DNA of 55,055 bases from a virus: positions 1 to 55,055 of IMG/VR virus record IMGVR_UViG_3300044844_001196; one strand, written 5' to 3'. The position numbers and the translations under genes are program-made. This document shows, piece after piece, positions 35,968-44,727 of this stretch. Position 1 is the stretch's first letter, and the number at the start of each line of letters is the position of its first letter. The notes beneath the pieces were generated by a model. The model was not told the DNA's origin. It made no database searches and saw only the letters and a program-made list of their open reading frames with translations.

Positions 35968-36221
35968 AGTTGTGTATAAGTTTTACCTGATTGAATCGTA
36001 TCGTTTATTTCCGTTAATTGAGTTTCAGTTAATGCTGACATAAACCAATCTTTACTTTTCATAACTTCTAAATGTTTGTAATTTCTCTCGACTGTAGTTT
36101 TTTTAACTTCAATTTTTTCTGTTGGTAATTTAGAACCATCAATAATTCCATTTATTAGTGTCACCGAATTAAAGGCTGAATTAATTGATTTAGTTGGGTT
36201 TGGTATTTCATCGTTTTCCAT
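35964..36221 (-). CDS. Hypothetical protein, 85 aa, in sulfation operon
   Basis: No family recognised. The N-terminus is polar (NDEIPNPTKSINSAFNS), the C-terminal half helical (KTTVERNYKHLEVMKSKDWF, TETQLTEINDTIQSG). It starts five bases after the sulfotransferase stop and overlaps APS kinase by four bases. A fibre-associated or assembly role is possible. Confidence 0.6.
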   Translation of the reverse strand: MENDEIPNPTKSINSAFNSVTLINGIIDGSKLPTEKIEVKKTTVERNYKHLEVMKSKDWFMSALTETQLTEINDTIQSGKTYTQL

Positions 36222-36226
36222 AAAGC

Positions 36227-37042
36227 TTATTTATAATTAAATTTATTGAAGAACCAATTATAGTGTTCGTATAATCTATTACTATTATCAGCACCTAATA
36301 TTTCGTTATAATCTTCTTTTGGTTGAGATAATGTATTTTTTATTGAGTGGTCACCAAAAATTCCGTGTATGACATCATTTTCAATAGTTAACTGCTCAAT
36401 ATTATTAAAGTCGTGTTGATAAAAAGGTATCTCCAAATAATCGTAAATCCGTTTTAACTCTTTATCAGGATTTGATGTTAGGTCTTCAAATCTAACAAAA
36501 AGAATATCTTTGTCATATCCTTGGTGAATTGACTCAAATAACCATTCTAATGATGGACCAATTGGGGGAGATATTGAAAAATGGTCAACTCTTGATGTTG
36601 TTGTCATATTTTTTAATTCATTGACATTTACTAATAGAGGGTCTTTATGTGAATTTTTTCTATAGTTTTTTTCCATTGAAGAGAAAATTGCCCTTAGGTC
36701 CCTAACCATACAAATAATTTTAGGTGTCCCGTAAAACCACTTTAAGAAATGATAGTTACCTATCCACGCTCTACTCTTATCAATAACATAGGGTCTATCA
36801 GTTATGTTATCGAAAAAACCCGTTAAACCTTTTTCACAAAAACTTTTTAATCCCTCTCTCATTTCATCAGGATTTTGTGCTTTAAATGCGTCACCTGTTG
36901 TATATATGGTTCTAGCTTGTAAAAGTAGCTCAATCACTCCTGAAGTTGGTGTTGAATAAATTTCAGGATTTTGCATTAATATGTTTTGAATTAATGTTGA
37001 CCCTGCTCTTGGTAATGATGCGTTAAAAAATATTTTCTTCAT
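36227..37042 (-). CDS. Sulfotransferase family protein (copy 2)
   Basis: The 271-residue paralogue of 4367-5191 shares SLPRAGSTLIQNIL (PAPS loop), NPEIYSTPTSGVIEL, CMVRDLRAIFSSMEKNYRKN and GIFGDHSIKNTL. The copies are diverged (for example RGWGVHYGFL versus RAWIGNYHFL), which suggests different acceptors. It directly follows the fibre gene; a 14-bp palindrome sits just before its start. Confidence 0.8.
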   Translation of the reverse strand: MKKIFFNASLPRAGSTLIQNILMQNPEIYSTPTSGVIELLLQARTIYTTGDAFKAQNPDEMREGLKSFCEKGLTGFFDNITDRPYVIDKSRAWIGNYHFLKWFYGTPKIICMVRDLRAIFSSMEKNYRKNSHKDPLLVNVNELKNMTTTSRVDHFSISPPIGPSLEWLFESIHQGYDKDILFVRFEDLTSNPDKELKRIYDYLEIPFYQHDFNNIEQLTIENDVIHGIFGDHSIKNTLSQPKEDYNEILGADNSNRLYEHYNWFFNKFNYK

Positions 37043-37043
37043 A

Positions 37044-37057
37044 GGTTAATATTAACC
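37044..37057. repeat. 14-bp palindrome before sulfotransferase start
   Basis: GGTTAATATTAACC is perfectly self-complementary and ends one base before the ATG. It holds the same place (after the fibre stop, before the first modifying enzyme) as the palindrome at 3093-3110. Confidence 0.55.
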
Positions 37058-37079
37058 CACAAAACTAAAAATGTCAAAG

Positions 37080-40000
37080 TTAAGCTAATAAAACTTTGTA
37101 AGAATTTCCGTTAATTCTTATTTCCCAAGTCCTTGAGGAACTGCACGACTCAGTTGTTATAGTACCAATAGGAATTGAGGAACTACCTACAACAAATTGA
37201 TTATTTCCAGTTGCCGTAGCATAACCACCAAGAATAATTGAATAATTATAATTTCCTGAATTTGTATTATTACCAATTGCAATATTTCGGTACCCTGAGG
37301 TGTTTTGATATAATGATTTATATCCAAGTGCAATATTTGATTGTCCATAGTTAGAAAATAAAACACAATAGCCCAATCCAATATTATGAGAACCACCATT
37401 ACTTCCATACATTGATTTAAGACCTAAAAGAATATTATAACTACCACCGCAAGACGTTCTTCCAAAACTATAATATCCAATAGCAATGTTGTGATTTCCA
37501 ACAGGTACTGGACCAGTATAACCAATTGATTTAGTCCCTATTGCAATGTTATTATTACCTCCATTAGCCCTATATAGAGCACCACTACCTATTGCAACAT
37601 TTTCACTGCCATATACATTAAAAGTGAGAGTATTATGTCCTAAACTCACATTTAAATTTCCATAATAGTTGCAAGATTGAGATTCTTGCCCTATCGCAAT
37701 ATTACCTGAAAATTTTGAGTAATTTGTTGTGTAGTACGGCGCTCCTGAGTTTGTTGTACCACCATATAGGGAATTCAATCCGATTGCAATATTTGATAGT
37801 CTACTTTCACCACCAACCCAATCATGTAATGTATTGGGCCCAATTGCTATATTATCAGATTTTTTGTCCGATTTACGAAGTGATTGATAACCTATCGCAA
37901 TATTTCTAACCCCATCAGTATTATAACATAACGCCTGATTACCAATTGCAATGTTGTCTCTACCTGTACTTGTATAGTATAATGAGTTATATCCTAATGA
38001 AATATTGTTACTACCTGTTGTAATTTCTCCACCTGAATTTCTACCTAACGCAATGTTGTGTACACCTGTAGTATTACTATATAAAGAACTTCTACCTATT
38101 GCAATATTATAATTACCCGTAAAATTGTTGGCCATTGTACCTCTACCTAACGCAACATTACCACAACCTTGGTTGGAATAACATCCTGAATTACTCATCA
38201 AAGCTCTTCTACCAATTGCAATATTTTCACAACCATTATTATTATTTAACATTGAACACCTACCAATTGCAACGTTAAAATCAGGTTTTGGTCCTTGTGC
38301 TCCTGTATTGTAATACAATGCCGCCTGACCAATTGCAATGTTATGGTCTGAAGCCGAAGTATTGTTTCTTAAAGAATCATATCCGATTCCAATATTACCA
38401 ATACCACTTGTTAAACAATTCGAGTTTTGTCTTATAGCATTAGTCCCAATTGCAATATTCTTGGAACCGTTGGGATTACAATACAATGATGTAACACCTA
38501 AGGAAATATTATCATCACCTGCACATTTATTTTTTTGACTTTTGAAACCCAATGCAATGTTACGAGAAAAACTAATTGAACATCCGTAACCATATAACGC
38601 ATAATCACCTATACCGATATTACAATAACCTGTAGACAACTTTTTTAAAGAATTAGTACCTATCCCAATATTACGAGAAATACTAGTCCCCTCACGTAAT
38701 GATTTATCACCAATTGCAATATTTCCAAACATACATTGAGAGATATTATAAAGAGAAGAACTCCCCATAGATATGTTATTATTCCCACATGCTTGGTACA
38801 TATTTTTATATCCAATGGATATATTGTAATTCAGGCCATAACATACTGATTGAGAACTGGACATAGATTTATGACCTAAGGATATGTTAAAATCACCTAT
38901 GGTTTTACTTCTTAAAGACTTATACCCAATTGATGTATTACCTTGTCCAAGATTACTTGTTTGTGACTGTTGTCCTATCGCAATGTTATTCCCTCCAGGA
39001 GCCACTCCACTAAATGCAACACCACCAATTGATATATTAGTACATACGTTAAAATTACCTCTACCAACACGAACACCATTCACATTCAACGTTGGTGAGG
39101 TTGCGGCACCATCAAATGTTAACAATGATTCTGCAACTGCGCCTCCACTACCATCAGATGTTAAAACCTGATTGTTTGAACCTGGCACCGTGAACTGAGG
39201 TGACCCACTAAAAACTAATGTATTTGTTGACGCTGAAGTAATTGATATATTAACACCACTAAAATTTATAAAAGTTCCAGTATTTGCGGAGAATTGTGTG
39301 GTACCACTAATTCTTACAGATTGAAATGATGATGGTAAGTTTTGATATGTGGTTGCAGATATTGTAGTTGCAGTTAATCCTTGTAGTGAAGTATTTCCTG
39401 TTACGGTTAAGTTGCCATTAATAGTTCCACCACTTTTATCAAATTTATTACTTATATCGGTTTGAATTGTTTGAATTATTGAACATCCGCTTAATGTACC
39501 ACAAGTCAAAGCCGAATTGTCTGAAAATGGTGTTATTCCATAAGAATAATGTTGGGTACCTTCAGTGACTAAAGTTATTGAATGTGATTGATTACTAGTA
39601 TTCGTTGCTCTTACTTTTACAACAATTCTGTCAGTTGTATTTATTGATGAACCCGAATAATATCCGTCCGTTAATTGCATTGATGGATTTGGGGAATTTG
39701 TAGTTACTGGAGCCGGGTCAGTTGTAACAAGTAGAGTTTCGGTTCCCCCTGTGGTTCTTAAATAAACCTCACAGAATATATCAAAAGATGCGTTACTATT
39801 TTGTTTGAAAGAATGAAGATAAAAGCTCCAATATCCTGCAGGTATTAGAGATGCGTTTGGATATCCAGTTGGTGTTTGAAATGAGGTAATCGTACTAGTT
39901 ACTCCATTGTTAATTGTAACAGCCGTTATTTGTTGTGAATTTGTTGTTCCACTTGGACTAAATTCTCTATATGGTGGTTGTGAGTTTGATAAATTTAAAT

Positions 40001-40463
40001 AATATACTTGACCTCCAGGTCCTCCTATTGGAAGTCCAGTAACCGTAAAAGTTCCTCCTGTATTATTTAAAAAGGTAATTTCTCCATTTGTATAAGTTCC
40101 TCCTGTAACATAAACATCGGTTGGTAAATTCTGATAAGTTGTTGCTGAAATTGTGTTAGCAGTTAGTCCACTTTGGAATATAGTCCCCCCCGATACAGTT
40201 CCACCACTTAACGGAAGATATACACCTGTTGTTCCTCCAGCAGGACCCCAATTGGCGTTACCTGAAGCATCACAAGTTAATACATAACCATTTTGTTCAG
40301 TTCCATTAGAATACGTAAATCCACTATTTATAGTAAGTCCCGATAAAAAGATTGGATTAACAGGAATGGCTCCACCGATACGATAAACAATACCTGTTGA
40401 TAAGTCAGATTGTAAGACGTAATTATAAGAATCTTTAATTAATTGGTTTTTAATATCGGCCAT
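37080..40463 (-). CDS. Tail fibre with IAIG beta-roll repeats
   Basis: The 1127-residue protein opens with a fibre attachment segment (MADIKNQLIKDSYNYVL, VYRIGGAIPVNPIFLSG) and the usual GYVLTCDASGNANW joint. A beta-rich middle (to ~470) follows. The rest is dozens of ~20-30-residue repeats of NIAIGxxSL / NISLGxxSLY type, similar to YadA-head beta rolls. It lacks an S74 domain and ends TWEIRINGNSYKVLL. It heads the minus-strand modification operon. Repeat Cys residues are frequent, as in the 1-3072 fibre. Confidence 0.8.
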   Translation of the reverse strand: MADIKNQLIKDSYNYVLQSDLSTGIVYRIGGAIPVNPIFLSGLTINSGFTYSNGTEQNGYVLTCDASGNANWGPAGGTTGVYLPLSGGTVSGGTIFQSGLTANTISATTYQNLPTDVYVTGGTYTNGEITFLNNTGGTFTVTGLPIGGPGGQVYYLNLSNSQPPYREFSPSGTTNSQQITAVTINNGVTSTITSFQTPTGYPNASLIPAGYWSFYLHSFKQNSNASFDIFCEVYLRTTGGTETLLVTTDPAPVTTNSPNPSMQLTDGYYSGSSINTTDRIVVKVRATNTSNQSHSITLVTEGTQHYSYGITPFSDNSALTCGTLSGCSIIQTIQTDISNKFDKSGGTINGNLTVTGNTSLQGLTATTISATTYQNLPSSFQSVRISGTTQFSANTGTFINFSGVNISITSASTNTLVFSGSPQFTVPGSNNQVLTSDGSGGAVAESLLTFDGAATSPTLNVNGVRVGRGNFNVCTNISIGGVAFSGVAPGGNNIAIGQQSQTSNLGQGNTSIGYKSLRSKTIGDFNISLGHKSMSSSQSVCYGLNYNISIGYKNMYQACGNNNISMGSSSLYNISQCMFGNIAIGDKSLREGTSISRNIGIGTNSLKKLSTGYCNIGIGDYALYGYGCSISFSRNIALGFKSQKNKCAGDDNISLGVTSLYCNPNGSKNIAIGTNAIRQNSNCLTSGIGNIGIGYDSLRNNTSASDHNIAIGQAALYYNTGAQGPKPDFNVAIGRCSMLNNNNGCENIAIGRRALMSNSGCYSNQGCGNVALGRGTMANNFTGNYNIAIGRSSLYSNTTGVHNIALGRNSGGEITTGSNNISLGYNSLYYTSTGRDNIAIGNQALCYNTDGVRNIAIGYQSLRKSDKKSDNIAIGPNTLHDWVGGESRLSNIAIGLNSLYGGTTNSGAPYYTTNYSKFSGNIAIGQESQSCNYYGNLNVSLGHNTLTFNVYGSENVAIGSGALYRANGGNNNIAIGTKSIGYTGPVPVGNHNIAIGYYSFGRTSCGGSYNILLGLKSMYGSNGGSHNIGLGYCVLFSNYGQSNIALGYKSLYQNTSGYRNIAIGNNTNSGNYNYSIILGGYATATGNNQFVVGSSSIPIGTITTESCSSSRTWEIRINGNSYKVLLA

Positions 40464-40487
40464 GCTTTAATTTTACAAATTTTAAGT

Positions 40488-40499
40488 TATTTATAAATA
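40488..40499. promoter_or_regulatory. Palindromic TATTTATAAATA box between divergent genes
   Basis: The 12-bp palindrome gives TATTTATA on both strands. It is six bases before the + start at 40502 and 28 bases before the minus fibre start at 40463, so one site could serve both directions. Confidence 0.45.
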
Positions 40500-40501
40500 G
40501 T

Positions 40502-40840
40502 ATGGCAACTGTTTGTTATAAATGGAGTGACGCACCTTTTGCGTGGATTGATACCCCTTTTACATGGGTGGAAGGGTGTATTATTGAAAAAATATTAGAT
40601 GTAGTTAGTGCCGGTAGGGACAATTACAAAAAAACTAAAGAAAGAATAAAAGAATTAACAGACGATGAAAAGGAAATTTTAATAAAACTTTTTGTCAGAT
40701 TAGAAGTTGATGAGATAGAGTTTGAAAAAAGAGTTAATAAAAATAAAAATACAAAAGTTAAAATAAAACTTAAAGATATTGAAGTTGCAATGGCTCAAGA
40801 AAAATTTATAAAAGTCAATGTTAAAATTAATGAAGATTGA
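40502..40840 (+). CDS. Hypothetical protein, 112 aa
   Basis: Aromatic N-terminus (YKWSDAPFAWIDTPFTWVEG) with repeated xFxWxDxPFTW, then charged helices (ERIKELTDDEKEILIKLFVR). The N-terminal aromatic pattern is seen in small phage structural proteins, but no family can be named. It is close to a palindromic TATTTATA box. Confidence 0.55.
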   Translation: MATVCYKWSDAPFAWIDTPFTWVEGCIIEKILDVVSAGRDNYKKTKERIKELTDDEKEILIKLFVRLEVDEIEFEKRVNKNKNTKVKIKLKDIEVAMAQEKFIKVNVKINED

Positions 40841-40843
40841 TAT

Positions 40844-40851
40844 ATTTATAA
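40844..40851 (+). promoter_or_regulatory. TATTTATA box
   Basis: Exact TATTTATA three bases before the ATG at 40855. Confidence 0.4.
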
Positions 40852-40854
40852 GAT

Positions 40855-41316
40855 ATGGGATACAATTTATATACAGACAAACCAAATAAATTCAATTGTA
40901 ATATTGAAATTGAAGGTACTTCCTTATCTAAGTCTAAAGTTAGATTAGTTGTTGAAACAAATGACATGTCATACATGTTTAATGGTAGTATCGAAAATAA
41001 TGGAGTTTGTGAAGTTAACATCCCAAAAACAAAACACTTTTTACCTGAAGGTACAAAAGGTAATATGAGACTTGAAGTTATTGCTGATGATGTTTATTTT
41101 GAGCCATGGTCCTCAGACTTCAACGTTAAAACAAACAAAAAAGTGAATGTTACGGTTTCAGAACAAGTTGAAGAAAAACCAAAATTAAAAGTTCAAGTAT
41201 TTGAACAAGAAGAAGAAAAAAATGTTAAACCCGTTGTCGAGACAAAACAACCTGTTAAGAAATTCAAAAAACAGTTAACAAAAGAGGACCTTCTTAAAAA
41301 ATTGATGTCACTTTAA
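40855..41316 (+). CDS. Hypothetical protein, possible T4-like virion-assembly factor, 153 aa
   Basis: An N-terminal beta domain (~1-95; CNIEIEGTSLSKSKVRLVVE) is followed by a Lys/Glu/Val-rich linker and a short C-terminal helix KKQLTKEDLLKKLMSL. A folded domain plus flexible linker and terminal helix would fit a scaffold or chaperone binding a partner, but no homologue is recognised. Confidence 0.5.
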   Translation: MGYNLYTDKPNKFNCNIEIEGTSLSKSKVRLVVETNDMSYMFNGSIENNGVCEVNIPKTKHFLPEGTKGNMRLEVIADDVYFEPWSSDFNVKTNKKVNVTVSEQVEEKPKLKVQVFEQEEEKNVKPVVETKQPVKKFKKQLTKEDLLKKLMSL

Positions 41317-41368
41317 TTCTAAAGTTGATATTTCTAATATTTAATGTTATATTTTTACCAAAAAAATT

Positions 41369-42208
41369 ATGCTATCATATATTGGAGGTAAGAGTAAAAT
41401 TGGTAAATGGATTGTTCCGTTTTACCCAAAAGATATGGAAACATATGTGGAGACTTTTGGAGGGATGTTTTGGTGTTTCTTTAATATGGACTTAAAACAA
41501 TTTCCAAATCTTAAACGAGTTGTTTATAACGACTTTAATCCACTTAATTACAATTTGTTTATGTGTCTTCAAAATCCCGAAGTTCTTTTATCTGCGGTGA
41601 ATAGAATTCCCTGTCAGGAAAAAGGAGAGGAAGTGACCCCACCAATTTACAAAGAACAGTTTCAGGATTTTCAAAAAGAAATATTTGGGGAGGGATTTGC
41701 AATTAATTACCCTGACTATGATATCGCTGCTAAGTACGCTTATGTTTTAACTCAGGTATTCAGTGGTTCAAAACCAGAAACAAGTTCATTTATTGATTTA
41801 AAAGGTAAATACAAATCAAAATATCTTACATTCAGAGATAAATTATCTAAACCTGAATGGGTTGAGCATTTTAATAAAATAAGTCATTTCAGATTAGGTG
41901 ACTTTGAAAATGTTATTAAAGAATTTGATAGTCCTACTACATATTTTTATCTTGACCCTCCATATTGGAAAACTGAAAATTATTACTCAAACCATGATTT
42001 TGATAGAGATGACCATGAGCGTCTTGCGAATTCTTTAAAAAATATACAAGGAAAATTTTCACTATCGTATTATGATTTTGAACTATTACACACTTGGTTT
42101 CCTGAAAGTCAATATAAATGGGAGAAAAAAGAATTTGCTAAGGCAGCCGCTGCTAAAAAAGGAAAATCACAAAATATGGGTGAGGAATTGTTAATTATGA
42201 ATTATTGA
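41369..42208 (+). CDS. dam: DNA adenine methylase, D12 class
   Basis: The 279-residue protein has YIGGKSKIGKWI (N-terminal motif, residues 4-15), VETFGGMFW (SAM motif I variant of FxGGG) and the catalytic YLDPPYWKT (about 194-202, DPPY at 196-199). D12 enzymes methylate N6 of adenine, often in GATC. It stands alone without a cognate restriction gene, so it likely protects phage DNA from host enzymes. Recognition site cannot be predicted. Confidence 0.85.
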   Translation: MLSYIGGKSKIGKWIVPFYPKDMETYVETFGGMFWCFFNMDLKQFPNLKRVVYNDFNPLNYNLFMCLQNPEVLLSAVNRIPCQEKGEEVTPPIYKEQFQDFQKEIFGEGFAINYPDYDIAAKYAYVLTQVFSGSKPETSSFIDLKGKYKSKYLTFRDKLSKPEWVEHFNKISHFRLGDFENVIKEFDSPTTYFYLDPPYWKTENYYSNHDFDRDDHERLANSLKNIQGKFSLSYYDFELLHTWFPESQYKWEKKEFAKAAAAKKGKSQNMGEELLIMNY

Positions 42209-42233
42209 TATATTTATTGTAAAAACTCAAAAG

Positions 42234-43595
42234 ATGAAATTTACAAATTTATTAAAGTCGCTTATTGTCGAAAATTCAAGATTTAAGCTACTATATGACA
42301 AACTTGTTCAAAAAACTGAAAAAGATAAGAAGGAAGGTAAGAAAATTCCGTTTGAAATATTAAAAGCATTGATATTTGCTGACCCAGATACTAAAATACC
42401 AAGAGGTATGGAAGGTGATATTGACACATTAACTCCTGAACAAATGGATAATGTGAAGGTTGGTAAATACACACAGTGGTTATTGAAAAGTTTTATCGCT
42501 CCAACATCTGCAACTATTACTGCTGAAGTTGGTACTCCTGAGTATAAAAAACAATTGAAAAATTTCAGAGATTTGTTTTTGGAGGATTTATATAAGACAA
42601 CAACTGACCTCAAAAAATTTGAAAAATATAAAGGTAGATTACCTGAAGATTCAAGAGATATTAATAAGTTAACTCCTGAAACTTTATTTAACTTAGTTAA
42701 AGATTTTTCTTTAGAAAAAGTTAAAGCTAGTAAAGAAGAGAAAAAACAAGCTGCTACGACATATTCACATCCTGGTGGTGACATTGTATTTAAAGGTCCT
42801 AATTGGACTGTCATTAAAATTGAAAGACAGGATAAATTAGGTAAAGATGCTGCATGTTTCTATGGTGGACAACATGAGTATGATAAAGGTGAATCAAGAT
42901 GGTGTACATCATCACCTGGGTTGACTTATTTTGAAAGATATATTAAGGATGGTCCTTTATATGTAATTTTACCTAATGATGCTGAACAACGTGGACAAGT
43001 TTCACAATTACCTGTCGATAGATATCAATTCCATTTCCCATCTAATCAGTTTATGGATAGACATGACCACAACCAAGATTTAGTAAAATTATTGAGTCCT
43101 GGTGGTAAACTTGCAGAGATTGCTGATTATTTAAAACCTGAATTTGCAAAAGGATTTAAAACTCAGGGAGGTAAAAAGGTTGAAATTAATATTCCTGATA
43201 GTTCAGCAGGTAAGTTTATTGCGATTTACGGACCTAAAGAACTTTTTGATAACTTACCTGACGATGTTGAACATTTATTGATTCAAAATAGAAGTGATAG
43301 AAATTTAGGATGGAAATCTGACGTTTTAATGGGTATTGGAAGATTTAACAATTTGGAGGCGTTAATGTTGAAAAATTGTGTAGACGAAGTTCCTGAAACT
43401 TTATGTAATTGTAACCAACTTACTTTATTAGCGTTACCTAATAACCCTAATTTAAAGAGTATTCCGGCATGTGTTGGAGATTTTGAAAACTTGGCTTTCA
43501 TTAACTTAAAAGACAGTAACAAAAACGTACATATTCCTGAAGAGTTGAAATCAAAACTTGACGACCAAGGTGATGGTTTTTATTACATTATGTAA
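42234..43595 (+). CDS. Phage protein with WCTS domain and C-terminal leucine-rich repeats
   Basis: The 453-residue protein starts with a short helix (MKFTNLLKSLIVENSRF) resembling a capsid-targeting tag. A middle domain carries KDAACFYGGQHE, GESRWCTSSPGLTYF and KDGPLYVILPND, a pattern seen in phage proteins of unknown function. The last ~120 residues are LRRs (NNLEALMLKNCVDEVPETL, LTLLALPNNPNLKSIPACV). Combination of a helper N-terminus with LRRs suggests a virion-associated or host-directed protein. Function unknown. Confidence 0.6.
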   Translation: MKFTNLLKSLIVENSRFKLLYDKLVQKTEKDKKEGKKIPFEILKALIFADPDTKIPRGMEGDIDTLTPEQMDNVKVGKYTQWLLKSFIAPTSATITAEVGTPEYKKQLKNFRDLFLEDLYKTTTDLKKFEKYKGRLPEDSRDINKLTPETLFNLVKDFSLEKVKASKEEKKQAATTYSHPGGDIVFKGPNWTVIKIERQDKLGKDAACFYGGQHEYDKGESRWCTSSPGLTYFERYIKDGPLYVILPNDAEQRGQVSQLPVDRYQFHFPSNQFMDRHDHNQDLVKLLSPGGKLAEIADYLKPEFAKGFKTQGGKKVEINIPDSSAGKFIAIYGPKELFDNLPDDVEHLLIQNRSDRNLGWKSDVLMGIGRFNNLEALMLKNCVDEVPETLCNCNQLTLLALPNNPNLKSIPACVGDFENLAFINLKDSNKNVHIPEELKSKLDDQGDGFYYIM

Positions 43596-43617
43596 TTAGA
43601 ATTTGAAAAAAAATTCT

Positions 43618-43625
43618 TATATTTG
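43618..43625 (+). promoter_or_regulatory. Probable TAnnTTTG promoter element
   Basis: TATATTTG lies 18 bases before the ATG at 43644. A matching -33 TTTG is not at the usual distance; TTAG at 43596 (18-base spacer) is the nearest. So this is a weaker call. Confidence 0.45.
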
Positions 43626-43643
43626 TTGTTTAAATTTTAGATT

Positions 43644-43934
43644 ATGAATAATGTAGAAGCTGAAATATATTTAAACAACCTTTTAGGATTCTTTGAAAAA
43701 AATCCTAATGACCTTATTGACCTTATCGGTGAAATGAATAAGGATGCTTTCTACAAAAAATTAAGAGAAAAAGTTTACGAAAACGCTGAAAAGGGTGAGG
43801 AAATACAACTCACCCAAAAACAGCTTATTGATATTGTAGTTGGTATGTACGACGAAATGACTAAAAAGGGTGAAAAGATAGAAGTATTAGTCCCTGTTAT
43901 TAAAACAAATTACGGAATTATTTGGTTGAATTAG
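43644..43934 (+). CDS. Hypothetical protein, 96 aa
   Basis: Helical acidic protein (EAEIYLNNLLGFFEKNPNDL, LRQKQLIDIVVGMYDEM-like helices) with a beta end (IEVLVPVIKTNYGIIWLN). Own TAnnTTTG element upstream. No family recognised. Confidence 0.6.
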   Translation: MNNVEAEIYLNNLLGFFEKNPNDLIDLIGEMNKDAFYKKLREKVYENAEKGEEIQLTQKQLIDIVVGMYDEMTKKGEKIEVLVPVIKTNYGIIWLN

Positions 43935-43952
43935 AATTTTGATGTATCTTTG
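43921..43952 (+). promoter_or_regulatory. Bacteroidetes-type promoter
   Basis: TTTG (43921-43924), 20 bases, TATCTTTG (43945-43952): a perfect match, 25 bases before the ATG at 43978. It drives the DUF932/PcfJ-like/thioredoxin/glutaredoxin run. Confidence 0.85.
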
Positions 43953-43977
43953 TACTCATAATTAAACACCAAATAAT

Positions 43978-44727
43978 ATGATAAACATAGAGTCACTTCA
44001 AGAAAACGTACCTTCACTTTTCCAAACAGAAAAACTTTCAAAATTATCTGACCGTTATGTAATGGTTCCCACTATTGATGTGGTAGATAAATTTATCCAA
44101 AATGGTTGGCAAGTTAGTTCGGCAAAACAAGTTGGTAAGACCGCCTATGGTAAACACCAAATTCGTCTTCGTAACTCAGATTTACCACAAGTAGGTGACT
44201 CATTATTAGAGGCGGTAATCACTAACTCACACAATGGTACATCAGCTCTTCAAATTGGAGCCGGACTACACAGATTGGTATGTTCTAATGGTCTTACAGT
44301 TCCTGTATCGACATTCGGAGATATGAAACAAACTCACTTAAATTTGAGTATGAGTGATGTTGAGATGATTACTGAGCAGTTCGTGTTAAACACTCCAAAA
44401 ATTCAAAAGTCAGTAAATCGTATGATGGAAGTGACTATGGATACTGACAGAAAGATTGACTTTGTATCGAAGGCTGTTGGAATTCGTTGGAAGAACACTG
44501 AAGACATTTCATCTTTGACTTTGGAGACAATCATTGACCCACTTCGTGACGGAGACCGAGAAGACAACTTATGGAACACCTTCAACGTTGTTCAAGAGAA
44601 GTTAATTCGTGGTGGATTCATCAAACAACAAGGTCGTAACGTTAGAACAGTAAAGGGAATCCAATCCTTAAATATGGACAACTTAATTAACACCAAACTT
44701 TGGGAACTTGCTGAAACATATTGCTAA
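43978..44727 (+). CDS. DUF932 (phage/plasmid-like) protein
   Basis: The 249-residue protein carries the DUF932 pattern: YVMVPTIDVVDKFIQNGW, GKHQIRLRNSD, EAVITNSHNGTSALQIGAGL and LHRLVCSNGLTVPV. The family is common in phages, plasmids and near ssDNA-processing genes; its function is not established. It is first in a promoter-led operon and overlaps the next gene by one base (TAATG). Confidence 0.75.
   Translation: MINIESLQENVPSLFQTEKLSKLSDRYVMVPTIDVVDKFIQNGWQVSSAKQVGKTAYGKHQIRLRNSDLPQVGDSLLEAVITNSHNGTSALQIGAGLHRLVCSNGLTVPVSTFGDMKQTHLNLSMSDVEMITEQFVLNTPKIQKSVNRMMEVTMDTDRKIDFVSKAVGIRWKNTEDISSLTLETIIDPLRDGDREDNLWNTFNVVQEKLIRGGFIKQQGRNVRTVKGIQSLNMDNLINTKLWELAETYC

Noticed and set aside
36222-36240. 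T4-type TATAAATA late promoter on the minus strand
   Set aside because: Only one loose match; other boxes in this window have the opposite orientation, so T4-type late control is not supported.
38884-39171. Plus-strand ORF opposite the IAIG fibre
   Set aside because: Lies wholly within the fibre gene, has skewed composition and no start signal.
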